From positions 310,001-374,000 of the forward strand of contig JAIPBD010000002.1 of assembly GCA_021739765.1 (NCBI GenBank): a stretch of 64,000 nt of DNA. The letters run 5' to 3'. This DNA comes from Melioribacteraceae bacterium. GTDB lineage: Bacteria; Bacteroidota; Ignavibacteria; Ignavibacteriales; Melioribacteraceae. Below, in pieces: positions 46,846 through 56,241 of this stretch. Both the position numbers and the translations under genes were made by a program. Every line of letters starts with the position of its first letter. The stretch's first letter is position 1. The notes under the pieces were generated by a model. That model was given only the letters and a program-made list of their open reading frames with translations. It was not told the DNA's origin and searched no databases.

Positions 46846-48348
46846 TCATTGAAGTAACAGCATTTTTTTCATTTGGATCGAATTATTGAATTGAAGCCTA
46901 TAAAAATACACACCGCTGGAGAGATTCTCAGCAGAGAATTGCAGCTGAAAAAATCCTTCGGTATGATATTTATTTATCAATTCTTTAATCTCTTCACCGA
47001 GCGAATTGTAGATAGCAATTTTTACATTTCCGGGCTTATCAATTTTGTACGAAATATTTGTAGTAGGATTAAATGGATTAGGATAGTTTTGATGAAGTTT
47101 TACAAATTCAGAAAGAAGTTTATTTTTGCTCTCCACTCCAACTATACTTCCATATTCAAATGCTCCCAAGTCCGGAGCTAAGCCTGTATACGCTATTCCG
47201 ACATCTGTTCCGGCATCAATAAATTGACTGGAAGGGGAAAGCCTTAAGAAATCCGTCTGAGGAATTTCCATAACTGAATTTCTGGATATCGTTGCGAGCG
47301 ACGTATCCATACTTGCAAAATCATCGGCTGAAACTGAAAAACCTTGCCAACTGTTGTTTTCATAAATCGCGGTACTTTCAAGACTGTTTGAGCCATCGTA
47401 CGAAATATTGTTCTTTAATTCGTTTTTGATCGAATCGAAGGAAGGTCTCGGGAACGAAAAATTTCGGCTGTTTTTCCACCCGGTGCAGTTGTAAACTTTC
47501 ACGCCGGAGTTATTATTATTTTGATCGAATCCTTTTCCTCTATTATGAAATGCAACTGAATTTGTGATAATATGATTTCCCGGAATATAATTTCCACCAA
47601 GCTTAAATCCATTCCCATCACCGGCAAAACCAGATATTCCCCAGATATTATAACCGTTTCGAAACGCCCAACAGCTATCAATAATTACGAATGCTCCACC
47701 TTCGTACAAATCCCAGCCGTCATCGGAGTTTGACCATGCACGGCATCCGCGAAAAAGATTGCCCTGACCAATATCCAATTTTGCGGCGAATCCATCGGCA
47801 TTTTCACCTTTCGATCCTGTATCGAAGTTCAAGTATGAGTCACAATTTATAACTTGGTTATAACTCCCGCCGCCGCTTATTTGAATTCCGGTATCGCGGC
47901 ATTTGTATGTAATGCAATTTTCAACCTTGTTTGAATCGCCGGTAATATAAATTCCGTTATCGCCGGTCCCAAAGATTTCAAATCCTTTAACGTGCCAATA
48001 TTTTCGTGAGAGAATGATTCCTCTGGCCGCAGAGTTCAACGGTTGTGATGAAAAATCGAAAACGGGTTTCTCTCCGGGATATGCCCAAAGTTTATTGTAA
48101 TTATCCGGGAGGCCATTTTTTTCGGGTTTGATTGGAGAAAACATTTCATAAATACCGCCACGCACAAATATGGTATCACCGATATTGGAAATTTTTGAAA
48201 GTGCTTTGGGAATAGTTTGGAATGGTTGATCGATCGTGCCGGAATTGGTATCGCTTCCCATCAAAGAGACATAGAACTGGGAGTTTACCTTCCCTGTGAT
48301 CAGTGAAAAAATTACTAAATAAAGCAGCACAAAAATTCTATTATTCAT
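46846..48348 (-). CDS. PL9 pectate lyase with T9SS tail
   Basis: 500 residues. Signal peptide ending VNSQ, then a parallel beta-helix. The calcium ligands and catalytic Lys known (from memory) in Dickeya Pel9A (Asp209, 233, 234, 237 and Lys273) are matched with identical spacing by Asp185, 209, 210, 213 and Lys249 (ENADGF, SNSDDGWD, NGFKLGG). The C-terminus is a T9SS domain with QNYPNPFNPTT. It is an endo-acting polygalacturonate lyase at the cell surface, 26 bases upstream of the small CE8 gene. Confidence 0.93.
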   Translation of the reverse strand: MNNRIFVLLYLVIFSLITGKVNSQFYVSLMGSDTNSGTIDQPFQTIPKALSKISNIGDTIFVRGGIYEMFSPIKPEKNGLPDNYNKLWAYPGEKPVFDFSSQPLNSAARGIILSRKYWHVKGFEIFGTGDNGIYITGDSNKVENCITYKCRDTGIQISGGGSYNQVINCDSYLNFDTGSKGENADGFAAKLDIGQGNLFRGCRAWSNSDDGWDLYEGGAFVIIDSCWAFRNGYNIWGISGFAGDGNGFKLGGNYIPGNHIITNSVAFHNRGKGFDQNNNNSGVKVYNCTGWKNSRNFSFPRPSFDSIKNELKNNISYDGSNSLESTAIYENNSWQGFSVSADDFASMDTSLATISRNSVMEIPQTDFLRLSPSSQFIDAGTDVGIAYTGLAPDLGAFEYGSIVGVESKNKLLSEFVKLHQNYPNPFNPTTNISYKIDKPGNVKIAIYNSLGEEIKELINKYHTEGFFQLQFSAENLSSGVYFYRLQFNNSIQMKKMLLLQ

Positions 48349-48361
48349 TCAAAACTTCTCT

Positions 48362-49378
48362 TTAAAAACTGAACCCAAGTGAAAGACGATTTACATTATC
48401 AAAGACTTCCATCTGAGAATAAGAATAATTAACCGAAACGGAATAATCCATTACTTGTTGCCGGAAACCGATTCCACCGGACCATGAAGCGATATCTCGA
48501 TTCGTTTGATATCCGCCTCTAAAAAATAGCACATCAAAAATTTTATACTCCATTCCGAAGTTCACTCTTTCAGAATAGTTGTTTGAGTGAATGTAATCAC
48601 TTGTCAATGTAAGATTTGTGCCGGAATCGTGCTCGGGAACGATGAATTTCAATATGTCAATTGCTGTCCCGATTGTAAAAGTCAGCGGCAATTGCTCTTC
48701 AATTTCCTCCCGTTTAATTTGAGATGCAAAATTACGGATGGCCATTCCAAAGCGGAAATTTCGATAACCGGTATTGTAAATTACTCCAGCGTCGAAGACC
48801 AATTTAGCGGCATCATTCGATTGGCCGGATTTATCAAAATAGACCTGATCACCCAGATTTTGTCCCACATACCGGATATTTCCTCCTATTCCAAACTGCT
48901 CGTTGATTCTTTTTGCATAAGAAATACCAAATGAATACGCGCCTACATTCGAAATAGGACCATTATCTATATAACCGGCGGGATACTGAAATTGCAATGC
49001 CGGATTTATCAAACTTGCACCGTTGATAGTTCCATAATCAACCGTCATTACATGCGCTCCAACTACACCAAAATTACCGAGGTTGTAAGAGATTGCGCCG
49101 CCGAGATAATTTATATCAGCTATCCATTGAGTAAAATTCAAACTGACGTCAACAGATTTTTCGGAAAACGCTAAACCTGCCGGATTATAAAAGATACTCA
49201 AAGCTCCTTCATTCGAAGCGTAGACGGCATTACCCATAGCGCTTGCTTCGGGTGAAATGCTAACTAGTAAAAAATTCATTGTACTTTGTGCGAGTTTATC
49301 CAATCCGACTTGAGCCCTTGTGCTTCTTGAAGCAACCAACAAAATAACAAACAGAATAATTACTTTATAAACTTTCAT
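48362..49378 (-). CDS. PorV/PorQ-like outer-membrane protein
   Basis: 338 residues with a signal peptide ending TRAQ. SPEASAMGNAVYASNEGALSIFYNPAGLAF is the hallmark N-terminus of the PorV/PorQ (FadL-like barrel) family, whose PorV member shuttles T9SS cargo; the C-terminus ends LSLGFSF like an outer-membrane barrel. It follows the 723-residue protein by 20 bases and precedes the PL9 gene by 13. It may be a cargo-specific or structural partner of the two upstream proteins. Confidence 0.82.
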   Translation of the reverse strand: MKVYKVIILFVILLVASRSTRAQVGLDKLAQSTMNFLLVSISPEASAMGNAVYASNEGALSIFYNPAGLAFSEKSVDVSLNFTQWIADINYLGGAISYNLGNFGVVGAHVMTVDYGTINGASLINPALQFQYPAGYIDNGPISNVGAYSFGISYAKRINEQFGIGGNIRYVGQNLGDQVYFDKSGQSNDAAKLVFDAGVIYNTGYRNFRFGMAIRNFASQIKREEIEEQLPLTFTIGTAIDILKFIVPEHDSGTNLTLTSDYIHSNNYSERVNFGMEYKIFDVLFFRGGYQTNRDIASWSGGIGFRQQVMDYSVSVNYSYSQMEVFDNVNRLSLGFSF

Positions 49379-49398
49379 TGTTTAATAATCTCCTTATT

Positions 49399-51570
49399 TT
49401 ATCGCACAACAATAAATTTTTGATACGACACTTCGCCATTCGGTTTTTGGAAAACGGCAATGTAAATCCCGCTGCTGATTACCTGCTGATTTGAGGTAAT
49501 CATATCCCATGTGTATGAACCGGCCTTAACAGGGCTGTCATGATTAATGGTTTGGATCAGGTCTCCATTTTCAGTATAAATTTTTATATCGAGAGTACCC
49601 GGCAAATTAAAAAAGATAATTCCTCTTCTATCCGTAAAACCATAATTTTGAAGAATTGGATCATTTATATTGTAAGGATTTGGTGCAATTCGAATATCCG
49701 AGAGCAATTCGGTTGAGGTTCGGGGAGGATTTATGTAATCAATGTTCGGATGCAGCAACCTGCTGCTGTAAAGGGTTTTTCCACGATTCGCGGGATAAGC
49801 TTTGGTATCATTTTCCGCAATCTTAACTTTTGACTGAACATAATAATAATACTGCGCACCGAATAGAACCGTATTATCAATAAAAACGTGATCCGGTCCG
49901 AGATCGGATTCATCTGAATCGTAGATACTGTGGTAATAAACGGTATCTAAAGAAGAGACTCTCCTCATTATACGGTAACCGGCAAAATTATCCATTGCTT
50001 CAACTTCCTGTCCCGACCATTTAATCTCCACTCCATCACCATAACCGGTTATTTCGATAGATTCCGGCGGTGCCGGTGCTCTGGGAATTTGGTAATTCTG
50101 GTCAAAATTCCATTTAGCACGGGAAGCACTTAACATTACCGAATCAATTCCGGTGCTTATCCACCTATCTTTTCGTTTGTCCATTTCAGTTGCATCGAGC
50201 GGAAATTTGAAATTTGACGGAAGCCATCCGGTTTCAGCGTCCGGCATTGCCGGAGGATTTTCGAGATTTCCGTTCAGCCACTTTCTGCCGATTTCTTGCG
50301 CTTTTTCGAATCCGATTCCCGCAACACCGCTTGCCCATGCAATCCGGATTTTTTTACCCGGTTCAAAATTATATGGTCCGAACGCAACCGTTTTTTCATG
50401 TGCACCGCTGTAATATCCGGCTACATAATTTGAATAATCCGAAACGCCTTCTTCGTCAGGATTGATCCCGTGAAATGTTCCCGGATGAGTATTACCCGTC
50501 ATAGGATAATCTTTCGAATAACCACCGCGAACCGCATAAAAGTTGCTGCTTCCAAACTGATCATCAGCCTGGTTATAAGGTATTTCCGTTGCCTTTCCGG
50601 TGTAGGTTATTTTAGGCTGTAAAAAATCGTCGACATCTTGAGAGGGATCAGAGTATGGCTCTTTGGATGCGTGCAAAATTGCCATAAAAACCATATCGGG
50701 GAATATTAGTCTTCCGCCTTGAGTTGTTACCGGAGCGCCCATATTATCACCGGCAGCTCTGGGATCATCCGCACTGTATTCGTAAAAAACTCGAAGGCTG
50801 TCGCCAATTCTCCCACCGTAATAATGCTGCCAAGTTATCGCCGGATTAAATCTTTCGTTAGCCTGCGGTGAAGGATTTGATCCGTTGGAAAAATAGATGT
50901 TGTAGGTGTTTTCCTGAAAACTTATATAAAAATTTTCCCAAGTTTGTCCGGTTACATTTTCAATCTCCACATCACACAAAATATAATTATCATGATAGGT
51001 TTGAGTCCATTGCATTATTTTTCGATCTATTGTAATTCCAAATAAATGTTCGTTTTTAACTTCAACTATCTGGTCGTAAGTCGCGGTTTGAAATCCTGCA
51101 TAATTTGGATTGTAGTCTCCAATATCCTGTAAAACGATATCATCAAAATCCATAATTTGAACAGGATACCGATAACGAATGTTATTTGTGAGAGGTTCTA
51201 ACACTTTTCCTTTCGGCAGATATTCGTTCACCATTCTGTAAACTGAAGCACTTTCAACCGAATCTACAAGCGGATCGGGATTGTACCAATTTGTTACCGA
51301 TAGCACAATTCCCGCGGCTGTGTATGCTTCGGCATATTGCCCACGCTGTCCGAGAATTCCGTAATCATTTGGGAAAAATCCCGCACGATATTCAAAAGAG
51401 CCCTTTCCACCGTTCGCTGTAACTCCGGCCCAAATTTTACCAAATTTCATCAACGCAATTTCAGATTCGGGTACAACTTGAGATTTCACTGTTCCGCTTA
51501 CCAGTAACAAAAGCAGTATCGAAAAAATCATGGCACTATTTGAAACTTTTAAAATTAGTTTTGATTTCAT
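49399..51570 (-). CDS. large secreted surface protein, unknown function
   Basis: 723 residues with a signal peptide ending VKSQ. The first 500 residues (KIWAGVTANGGKGSFEYRAGFF and DRKIMQWTQTYHDNYILCDVEIEN) have no family I can name. An FN3-like unit follows (about 510-600, PPESIEITGYGDGVEIKWSG) and the C-terminus resembles a T9SS or FlgD-type sorting domain (IRIAPNPYNINDP, ending KFIVVR) but lacks NPFNP. It sits between the TonB receptor (30 bases) and the PorV-like gene (20 bases), the position SusD would hold. No SusD motif is visible. Confidence 0.7.
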   Translation of the reverse strand: MKSKLILKVSNSAMIFSILLLLLVSGTVKSQVVPESEIALMKFGKIWAGVTANGGKGSFEYRAGFFPNDYGILGQRGQYAEAYTAAGIVLSVTNWYNPDPLVDSVESASVYRMVNEYLPKGKVLEPLTNNIRYRYPVQIMDFDDIVLQDIGDYNPNYAGFQTATYDQIVEVKNEHLFGITIDRKIMQWTQTYHDNYILCDVEIENVTGQTWENFYISFQENTYNIYFSNGSNPSPQANERFNPAITWQHYYGGRIGDSLRVFYEYSADDPRAAGDNMGAPVTTQGGRLIFPDMVFMAILHASKEPYSDPSQDVDDFLQPKITYTGKATEIPYNQADDQFGSSNFYAVRGGYSKDYPMTGNTHPGTFHGINPDEEGVSDYSNYVAGYYSGAHEKTVAFGPYNFEPGKKIRIAWASGVAGIGFEKAQEIGRKWLNGNLENPPAMPDAETGWLPSNFKFPLDATEMDKRKDRWISTGIDSVMLSASRAKWNFDQNYQIPRAPAPPESIEITGYGDGVEIKWSGQEVEAMDNFAGYRIMRRVSSLDTVYYHSIYDSDESDLGPDHVFIDNTVLFGAQYYYYVQSKVKIAENDTKAYPANRGKTLYSSRLLHPNIDYINPPRTSTELLSDIRIAPNPYNINDPILQNYGFTDRRGIIFFNLPGTLDIKIYTENGDLIQTINHDSPVKAGSYTWDMITSNQQVISSGIYIAVFQKPNGEVSYQKFIVVR

Positions 51571-51600
51571 TTTATCACCAAAATTCTCATTTAATCATTA

Positions 51601-54600
51601 TTAAAAATCTACTTTTAATCCCATCCAGATATCCCTCGGCTGACCATACAACCAGAACGGCAGATTTGGATCGTTTATATAAGGTTTTGAATCGCTTCTT
51701 AAATCACCAACCTTGTCATCACCGGCGATATAAAGCCCTGGATTCTTTTCTCTTAACTGATCAAACTCCGGCGAGTCATACATCGGCAACCTTAAAGACG
51801 CCAGATAATTGGTTTCGTCTCGCTCATCCAAATAGGAGTAACCACGCCAAAGCTGATTTACTTTTATATTTAATAAGTTGCTTACATCTAGGAAAAAAGT
51901 TGTATTAAGACCACCAAGATTAAATGTTTTGCTCAATTTGAGGTCGACCATATAGTAATCCGGGTATTGCAAATTGTTACTGAAATGGAGTTCGTTCAAA
52001 GGGTTCCAAGTAAAATATCTTCCTTCAGACCATTCAAAAAAGAGTGTCAACCGCCAATCTTCGAGTAGGTTTTCACCAAATAATTCCGGTCCCCAATTTT
52101 TTGGTGATCGAAATGTGAAGTTCGCGTTTAATTTTGGCTGAGGCAGAAACCTTGATTCTTGCCCTTGATACAATCCTTCCTGATCATTATTAACAGTAAT
52201 ATTGGTTACCGTGCTTCTTCCGGTTAATCCTTCTTTTCGCAACATATAATTAAAATTTATCCAACCGGTTAACCAACTGTTATCGTTTTTCTGAATATTT
52301 ACTTCAATACCTTGAATATCTTGATATTCATTATTTGACCACAAATCATAGTCCACCTGACCCGTTTCGTTTTGATAATTGATCTGACCATGTTGACCGG
52401 TTACATCTTTATAGTATCCGGAAGCACTAACCACATAGTTTTGGAAGAAATTATATGCCGCTCCAAGCTCATACGAAATTGTTTTCGGCGGCTCCAAATT
52501 CGGATTTGACATATCGTACAGACCGTTTTTATCGTAACGGTATCTAAAAAGGTACATCGAAAAATATGGCGGATTCGATCTGAAATGACCGTAATTAAAG
52601 TAGAATTTTGAATCTTCGGTTACAGGAAAAGAAATCCCGACCCGGGGACTGAAAGTCAACCAATTCTTGATCGGCTGCAGAAAACCGGGATTCTCTTTGT
52701 CATACGCTTCCCAAACTTCCCAAACATATGAGCGGCCTTCTTCCAGCAAATCATATAACCAAGTGTCCACTTCATTTCTTCTATTTCTAAAAGCTTCAAC
52801 CGAAAAAGGATCTCCGCTCGGCCATTCTCCTCCTCCGGCAAAGTAATAATCCATTCTTACACCAAGGTTGGCAACAACTCCTTCGTAAGAAATCTGATCT
52901 TGGACATAGACTCCTGTCTGGCTTGGAGTGCGATGATAGTTAAATTCGTAAGTGTTGTACGGGTTATTGTTCCACTTCTGCCAATGATGATGATTTATGT
53001 CGAATAAATTGTATTCAACTCCGGCTTTCAAATAGTGGTTTTTGTTTAACTGTGAAGCAAGATCAAACTTCACCCGATATTGAGTGATAACCGAATTGTC
53101 GTACAGATCACCTTCTTTTCCTCTAAATCGATAATCACTAACTCCGGGTAACGCATCATAACTCGGATACAAATAGCCGGCGATTCTATGATTAGGCGCA
53201 AATTGATACTTCCCGTAAGGTGATTCGTCAACCGGAATAGGACCGAAATATGTTATTACCGTTGTGTCCCTATTATCCCCTACATCACTGCCATTCTGGA
53301 TTGATAAAACCGATGCCGAGAGTTCATAAAAAGTAGAGTTACTCAAAACTTGATTGAGTGTTATTCCACCCATCAAAGTGGTTTGATTAATTCGCGGGAA
53401 AAATGGAGGATCCCAGAAATATGTTATATCGTCCGACCAATATTTAACATTGTTCGGACTCATAAATCCACCGCGTTCATCAATACTTGGAGCATCTCCC
53501 CAAGGAGGTCGAATTGCACTAACTCCAAGCTGCCTTTTCCACAATCCGTTCAATGAAATAGTAATATCAGATCGAGGATTTGATTTTAGTGTTAATAAAG
53601 TTGTGTATTGTTCATCCTTCTCGCGTGATACCGGCATAACGTAGCTTTGGTGTGTCGTTTTATGGGAAAGATAAAAAGTAGCGTCGCCTAAATATTCGCC
53701 CACTAAGGGTATCGGTCCACCGAATCCGGCATCCAAATCAAAATCGTAATTTTCTTCTACTCTCCTGTGATCTTCAAACAATCTTTTTTGTTCTTCGGAT
53801 ACAGTCCAGGTAGGATCAATTTTCGTCAATCCTTCATAATCGGGTGTAGCCATAAACATCCATGCGCCGAGCAGGTATAAATCTAATGGGGTCACTTTTT
53901 CTTCGTCGGGACGAATTACATTATAGTTTGACGCAGCTTTATTCCAACCGATAAATCTGGGATGTTGCTGGCGCAGATATTCGTTATCTGCCCACGCCTC
54001 TTCTGTTCCTATAAATGCGATTTCCGGATTTAAGTATGAAACAAGAAGCGGATTATTTGGATCGGTAAACTCCGGTCCGAATCTTTTCATATGTGTATTA
54101 TTTCTGGAGATGCTGATCGTGCCGTTGTAACCTTGCTTCGACCCGGATTTTGTTGTGATGTTAATTAGTCCGGATCTAAAATTTCCATACTCCGCATTGT
54201 ATCCTCCCGAAAGCAGAGAAACTTGCTCGATCGCGCTAAGCGGGATAGTTGTCTCAGAATTTCCGACAGCAGCATTGTTGTATGACAATCCGTTTACAAC
54301 CGCTCCGACTTGATCCGCGCTACCACCTCGAATTGAAAGGAAACCATCCTCTTCCGAAACCCCGGGCAATTTTTCGAGAAATGAATTCACTTCTCTAACA
54401 CCGGCGGCATTGTTTAGGTTTTCACCCGTAGCAACCATTTGAGTATTGGAAACTTCCTTGTTTAGCTCATCACGCTCAGCCGTAACAATAACTTCTTCAC
54501 TCTGAATCGATTCGGGAAACAGTTCGAATTCCAATTCTGTTACGCGGTCTGCCGAAACGATTACTCCCACAACGGTTTTACCTCCATATCCAACGGATGA

Positions 54601-54846
54601 GGATTTCACGGAATACGTACCAACCGGAACATTTATGATTATAAACCTTCCTTCAATATCTGTTGCCGCGCCTAGAAAAGTTTCCAACAGGATTACATTA
54701 GCCCCAAAAATTGGTTCTCCTGTTTCTGCATCCTTCACAACTCCCGAGATCCTACTTTTTGATTGGGCTTGAGTAATCATGGAAGAAAAGAGCAAAACTA
54801 TGACTAAAAGAAGCAATTTGGATTTTGATAACATTGAAAGCATCAC
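51601..54846 (-). CDS. TonB-dependent outer-membrane receptor, SusC-like
   Basis: 1081 residues: signal peptide (TQAQ), a CarboxypepD_reg-like domain (about 30-115, GVVKDAETGEPIFGANV), a plug (about 120-235, LPGVSEEDGFLSIRGGSADQ) and a 22-strand-type barrel ending in Phe. It probably imports pectin oligosaccharides, energised by TonB. Downstream are the 723-residue protein and the PorV-like barrel; upstream (25 bases) is the PL10 lyase. Confidence 0.92.
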   Translation of the reverse strand: MMLSMLSKSKLLLLVIVLLFSSMITQAQSKSRISGVVKDAETGEPIFGANVILLETFLGAATDIEGRFIIINVPVGTYSVKSSSVGYGGKTVVGVIVSADRVTELEFELFPESIQSEEVIVTAERDELNKEVSNTQMVATGENLNNAAGVREVNSFLEKLPGVSEEDGFLSIRGGSADQVGAVVNGLSYNNAAVGNSETTIPLSAIEQVSLLSGGYNAEYGNFRSGLINITTKSGSKQGYNGTISISRNNTHMKRFGPEFTDPNNPLLVSYLNPEIAFIGTEEAWADNEYLRQQHPRFIGWNKAASNYNVIRPDEEKVTPLDLYLLGAWMFMATPDYEGLTKIDPTWTVSEEQKRLFEDHRRVEENYDFDLDAGFGGPIPLVGEYLGDATFYLSHKTTHQSYVMPVSREKDEQYTTLLTLKSNPRSDITISLNGLWKRQLGVSAIRPPWGDAPSIDERGGFMSPNNVKYWSDDITYFWDPPFFPRINQTTLMGGITLNQVLSNSTFYELSASVLSIQNGSDVGDNRDTTVITYFGPIPVDESPYGKYQFAPNHRIAGYLYPSYDALPGVSDYRFRGKEGDLYDNSVITQYRVKFDLASQLNKNHYLKAGVEYNLFDINHHHWQKWNNNPYNTYEFNYHRTPSQTGVYVQDQISYEGVVANLGVRMDYYFAGGGEWPSGDPFSVEAFRNRRNEVDTWLYDLLEEGRSYVWEVWEAYDKENPGFLQPIKNWLTFSPRVGISFPVTEDSKFYFNYGHFRSNPPYFSMYLFRYRYDKNGLYDMSNPNLEPPKTISYELGAAYNFFQNYVVSASGYYKDVTGQHGQINYQNETGQVDYDLWSNNEYQDIQGIEVNIQKNDNSWLTGWINFNYMLRKEGLTGRSTVTNITVNNDQEGLYQGQESRFLPQPKLNANFTFRSPKNWGPELFGENLLEDWRLTLFFEWSEGRYFTWNPLNELHFSNNLQYPDYYMVDLKLSKTFNLGGLNTTFFLDVSNLLNIKVNQLWRGYSYLDERDETNYLASLRLPMYDSPEFDQLREKNPGLYIAGDDKVGDLRSDSKPYINDPNLPFWLYGQPRDIWMGLKVDF

Positions 54847-54871
54847 GCTATCTCCATTACTTAGAATTTTT

Positions 54872-56236
54872 TTAATTTTTATTTACCAGCAAATAATTCG
54901 AAAGTATCCGAATATTTTTGTTAAAGACTTCACTGCTGATTCGATCTTCATATAGATATTCTCCATTCCATTTTTGACCTGATTCTTTATCTCGGAATTT
55001 ATCATTGGAAGTAATCCATCTGCCCAGTGAATCTTGTTCGGAAACAATTGATTTTGTCTTTTTCAATAATTTGCTTTTTTGTTTTTCTGTGAGATATTTG
55101 TTTTGATTTTGCTTTTGAAATTCTTCAACACCTAAATCAATTACCGCTTTATACTTCTGAGAAATTGTATCAATTTCAGTATCGAGATTAATTTCATATC
55201 CATAAACGGCTCTCCTTTCAAGGCTTAGCTCCGAAAGTGAGTTAACTTTTACCCGGCCTCGATCGTAATAAAGTGGTTTGTTTGTTCCGATCTCTAGGAA
55301 TCGAGGGTATTTACCACTCTCCATTTTGATTTTTTCCAGCCAATCAAAAGCATCCGGAATAGGTTTTAAAAACCTTTCATCTTTAGTAATCAGAAAAACT
55401 TCGATTAATGTATTGATGTTTGCAACTGTTACTTTTGAGTTGTATGATGGCGGTTCGAACGATCGTGCCCATGCGGGTTCATTATTTTCATCGTATTGTT
55501 GTGCCCACCCTTTTTGATTTTCCGGACCTTGAGAAAGGATGATATATTCACCACCGCGAATAATCGATTCTAATATTTCCGGCTTTTCATAAACTTTATA
55601 AGCAGCAATTAAAACTTGAATTATGGTATTGATGGTTGCGTCATTAAACGTCGCGAGATCATGATAATTATTTTGTTTCGGATAATAATGAGGCCACGCA
55701 CCGTTCTCGAATTGGCTATTTAATAATAATTGTAGAGATTTTAGCAGTCCTTTTTCTATATCCGGGTTTTTAACTTTTTTAGCGATCTCAATTAAAAATC
55801 TTATCACGCTTTGAGTTTGATTGTCATCAAAACTGACTCGTTTTTTATTTTTGCTGGATTCGAAAGTATATGTGTGATCCCAACCCCCAAACTCATTTTG
55901 GGCATTCACCAAACAAAGAGCGGTTTCCTCAGCATATTCTAAATACTTCGTTTCATTTGTTACATTAAAAGCGGTTAAAAATGTTAGCCCGACGGCAGGT
56001 GTTCCGGGAGGTTGTATTTCGATTGTCAAACTGTCAGCAATATCTTCTCCCCATTTTCTTTTTCCGTCTAAGGAGTAATGATATACATACCCGCCTCTTG
56101 AATTCAAAGAATGAAAATATTCAATTCCTCTCGCGATGGTAGTCTTCACCTCATTATCGAAACTAGTTTGTGGTAAAGCAGCCAATAAACTTGAGATGAA
56201 GAAAATGGAAACGATTTGTAGAATTAATTTTTTCAA
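54872..56236 (-). CDS. PL10 pectate lyase
   Basis: 454 residues with a signal peptide ending in LAA. The (alpha/alpha) toroid of PL10 is recognised by GGWDHTYTF, VSFDDNQTQSVIRFLIE, FENGAWPHYYP, ATFNDATINTIIQVL, KGWAQQYD and PAWARSFEPPSYNS. PL10 enzymes cleave polygalacturonate with calcium. No T9SS tail, so probably periplasmic. The gene ends 25 bases before the TonB receptor and starts five bases after the PL1 lyase gene. Confidence 0.88.
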   Translation of the reverse strand: MKKLILQIVSIFFISSLLAALPQTSFDNEVKTTIARGIEYFHSLNSRGGYVYHYSLDGKRKWGEDIADSLTIEIQPPGTPAVGLTFLTAFNVTNETKYLEYAEETALCLVNAQNEFGGWDHTYTFESSKNKKRVSFDDNQTQSVIRFLIEIAKKVKNPDIEKGLLKSLQLLLNSQFENGAWPHYYPKQNNYHDLATFNDATINTIIQVLIAAYKVYEKPEILESIIRGGEYIILSQGPENQKGWAQQYDENNEPAWARSFEPPSYNSKVTVANINTLIEVFLITKDERFLKPIPDAFDWLEKIKMESGKYPRFLEIGTNKPLYYDRGRVKVNSLSELSLERRAVYGYEINLDTEIDTISQKYKAVIDLGVEEFQKQNQNKYLTEKQKSKLLKKTKSIVSEQDSLGRWITSNDKFRDKESGQKWNGEYLYEDRISSEVFNKNIRILSNYLLVNKN

Positions 56237-56241
56237 GGCGG

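Noticed and set aside
49399-51570. SusD-like lipoprotein next to the TonB receptor
   Set aside because: The protein has no lipobox and no SusD sequence features; it ends in an FN3-like unit and a sorting-type tail.
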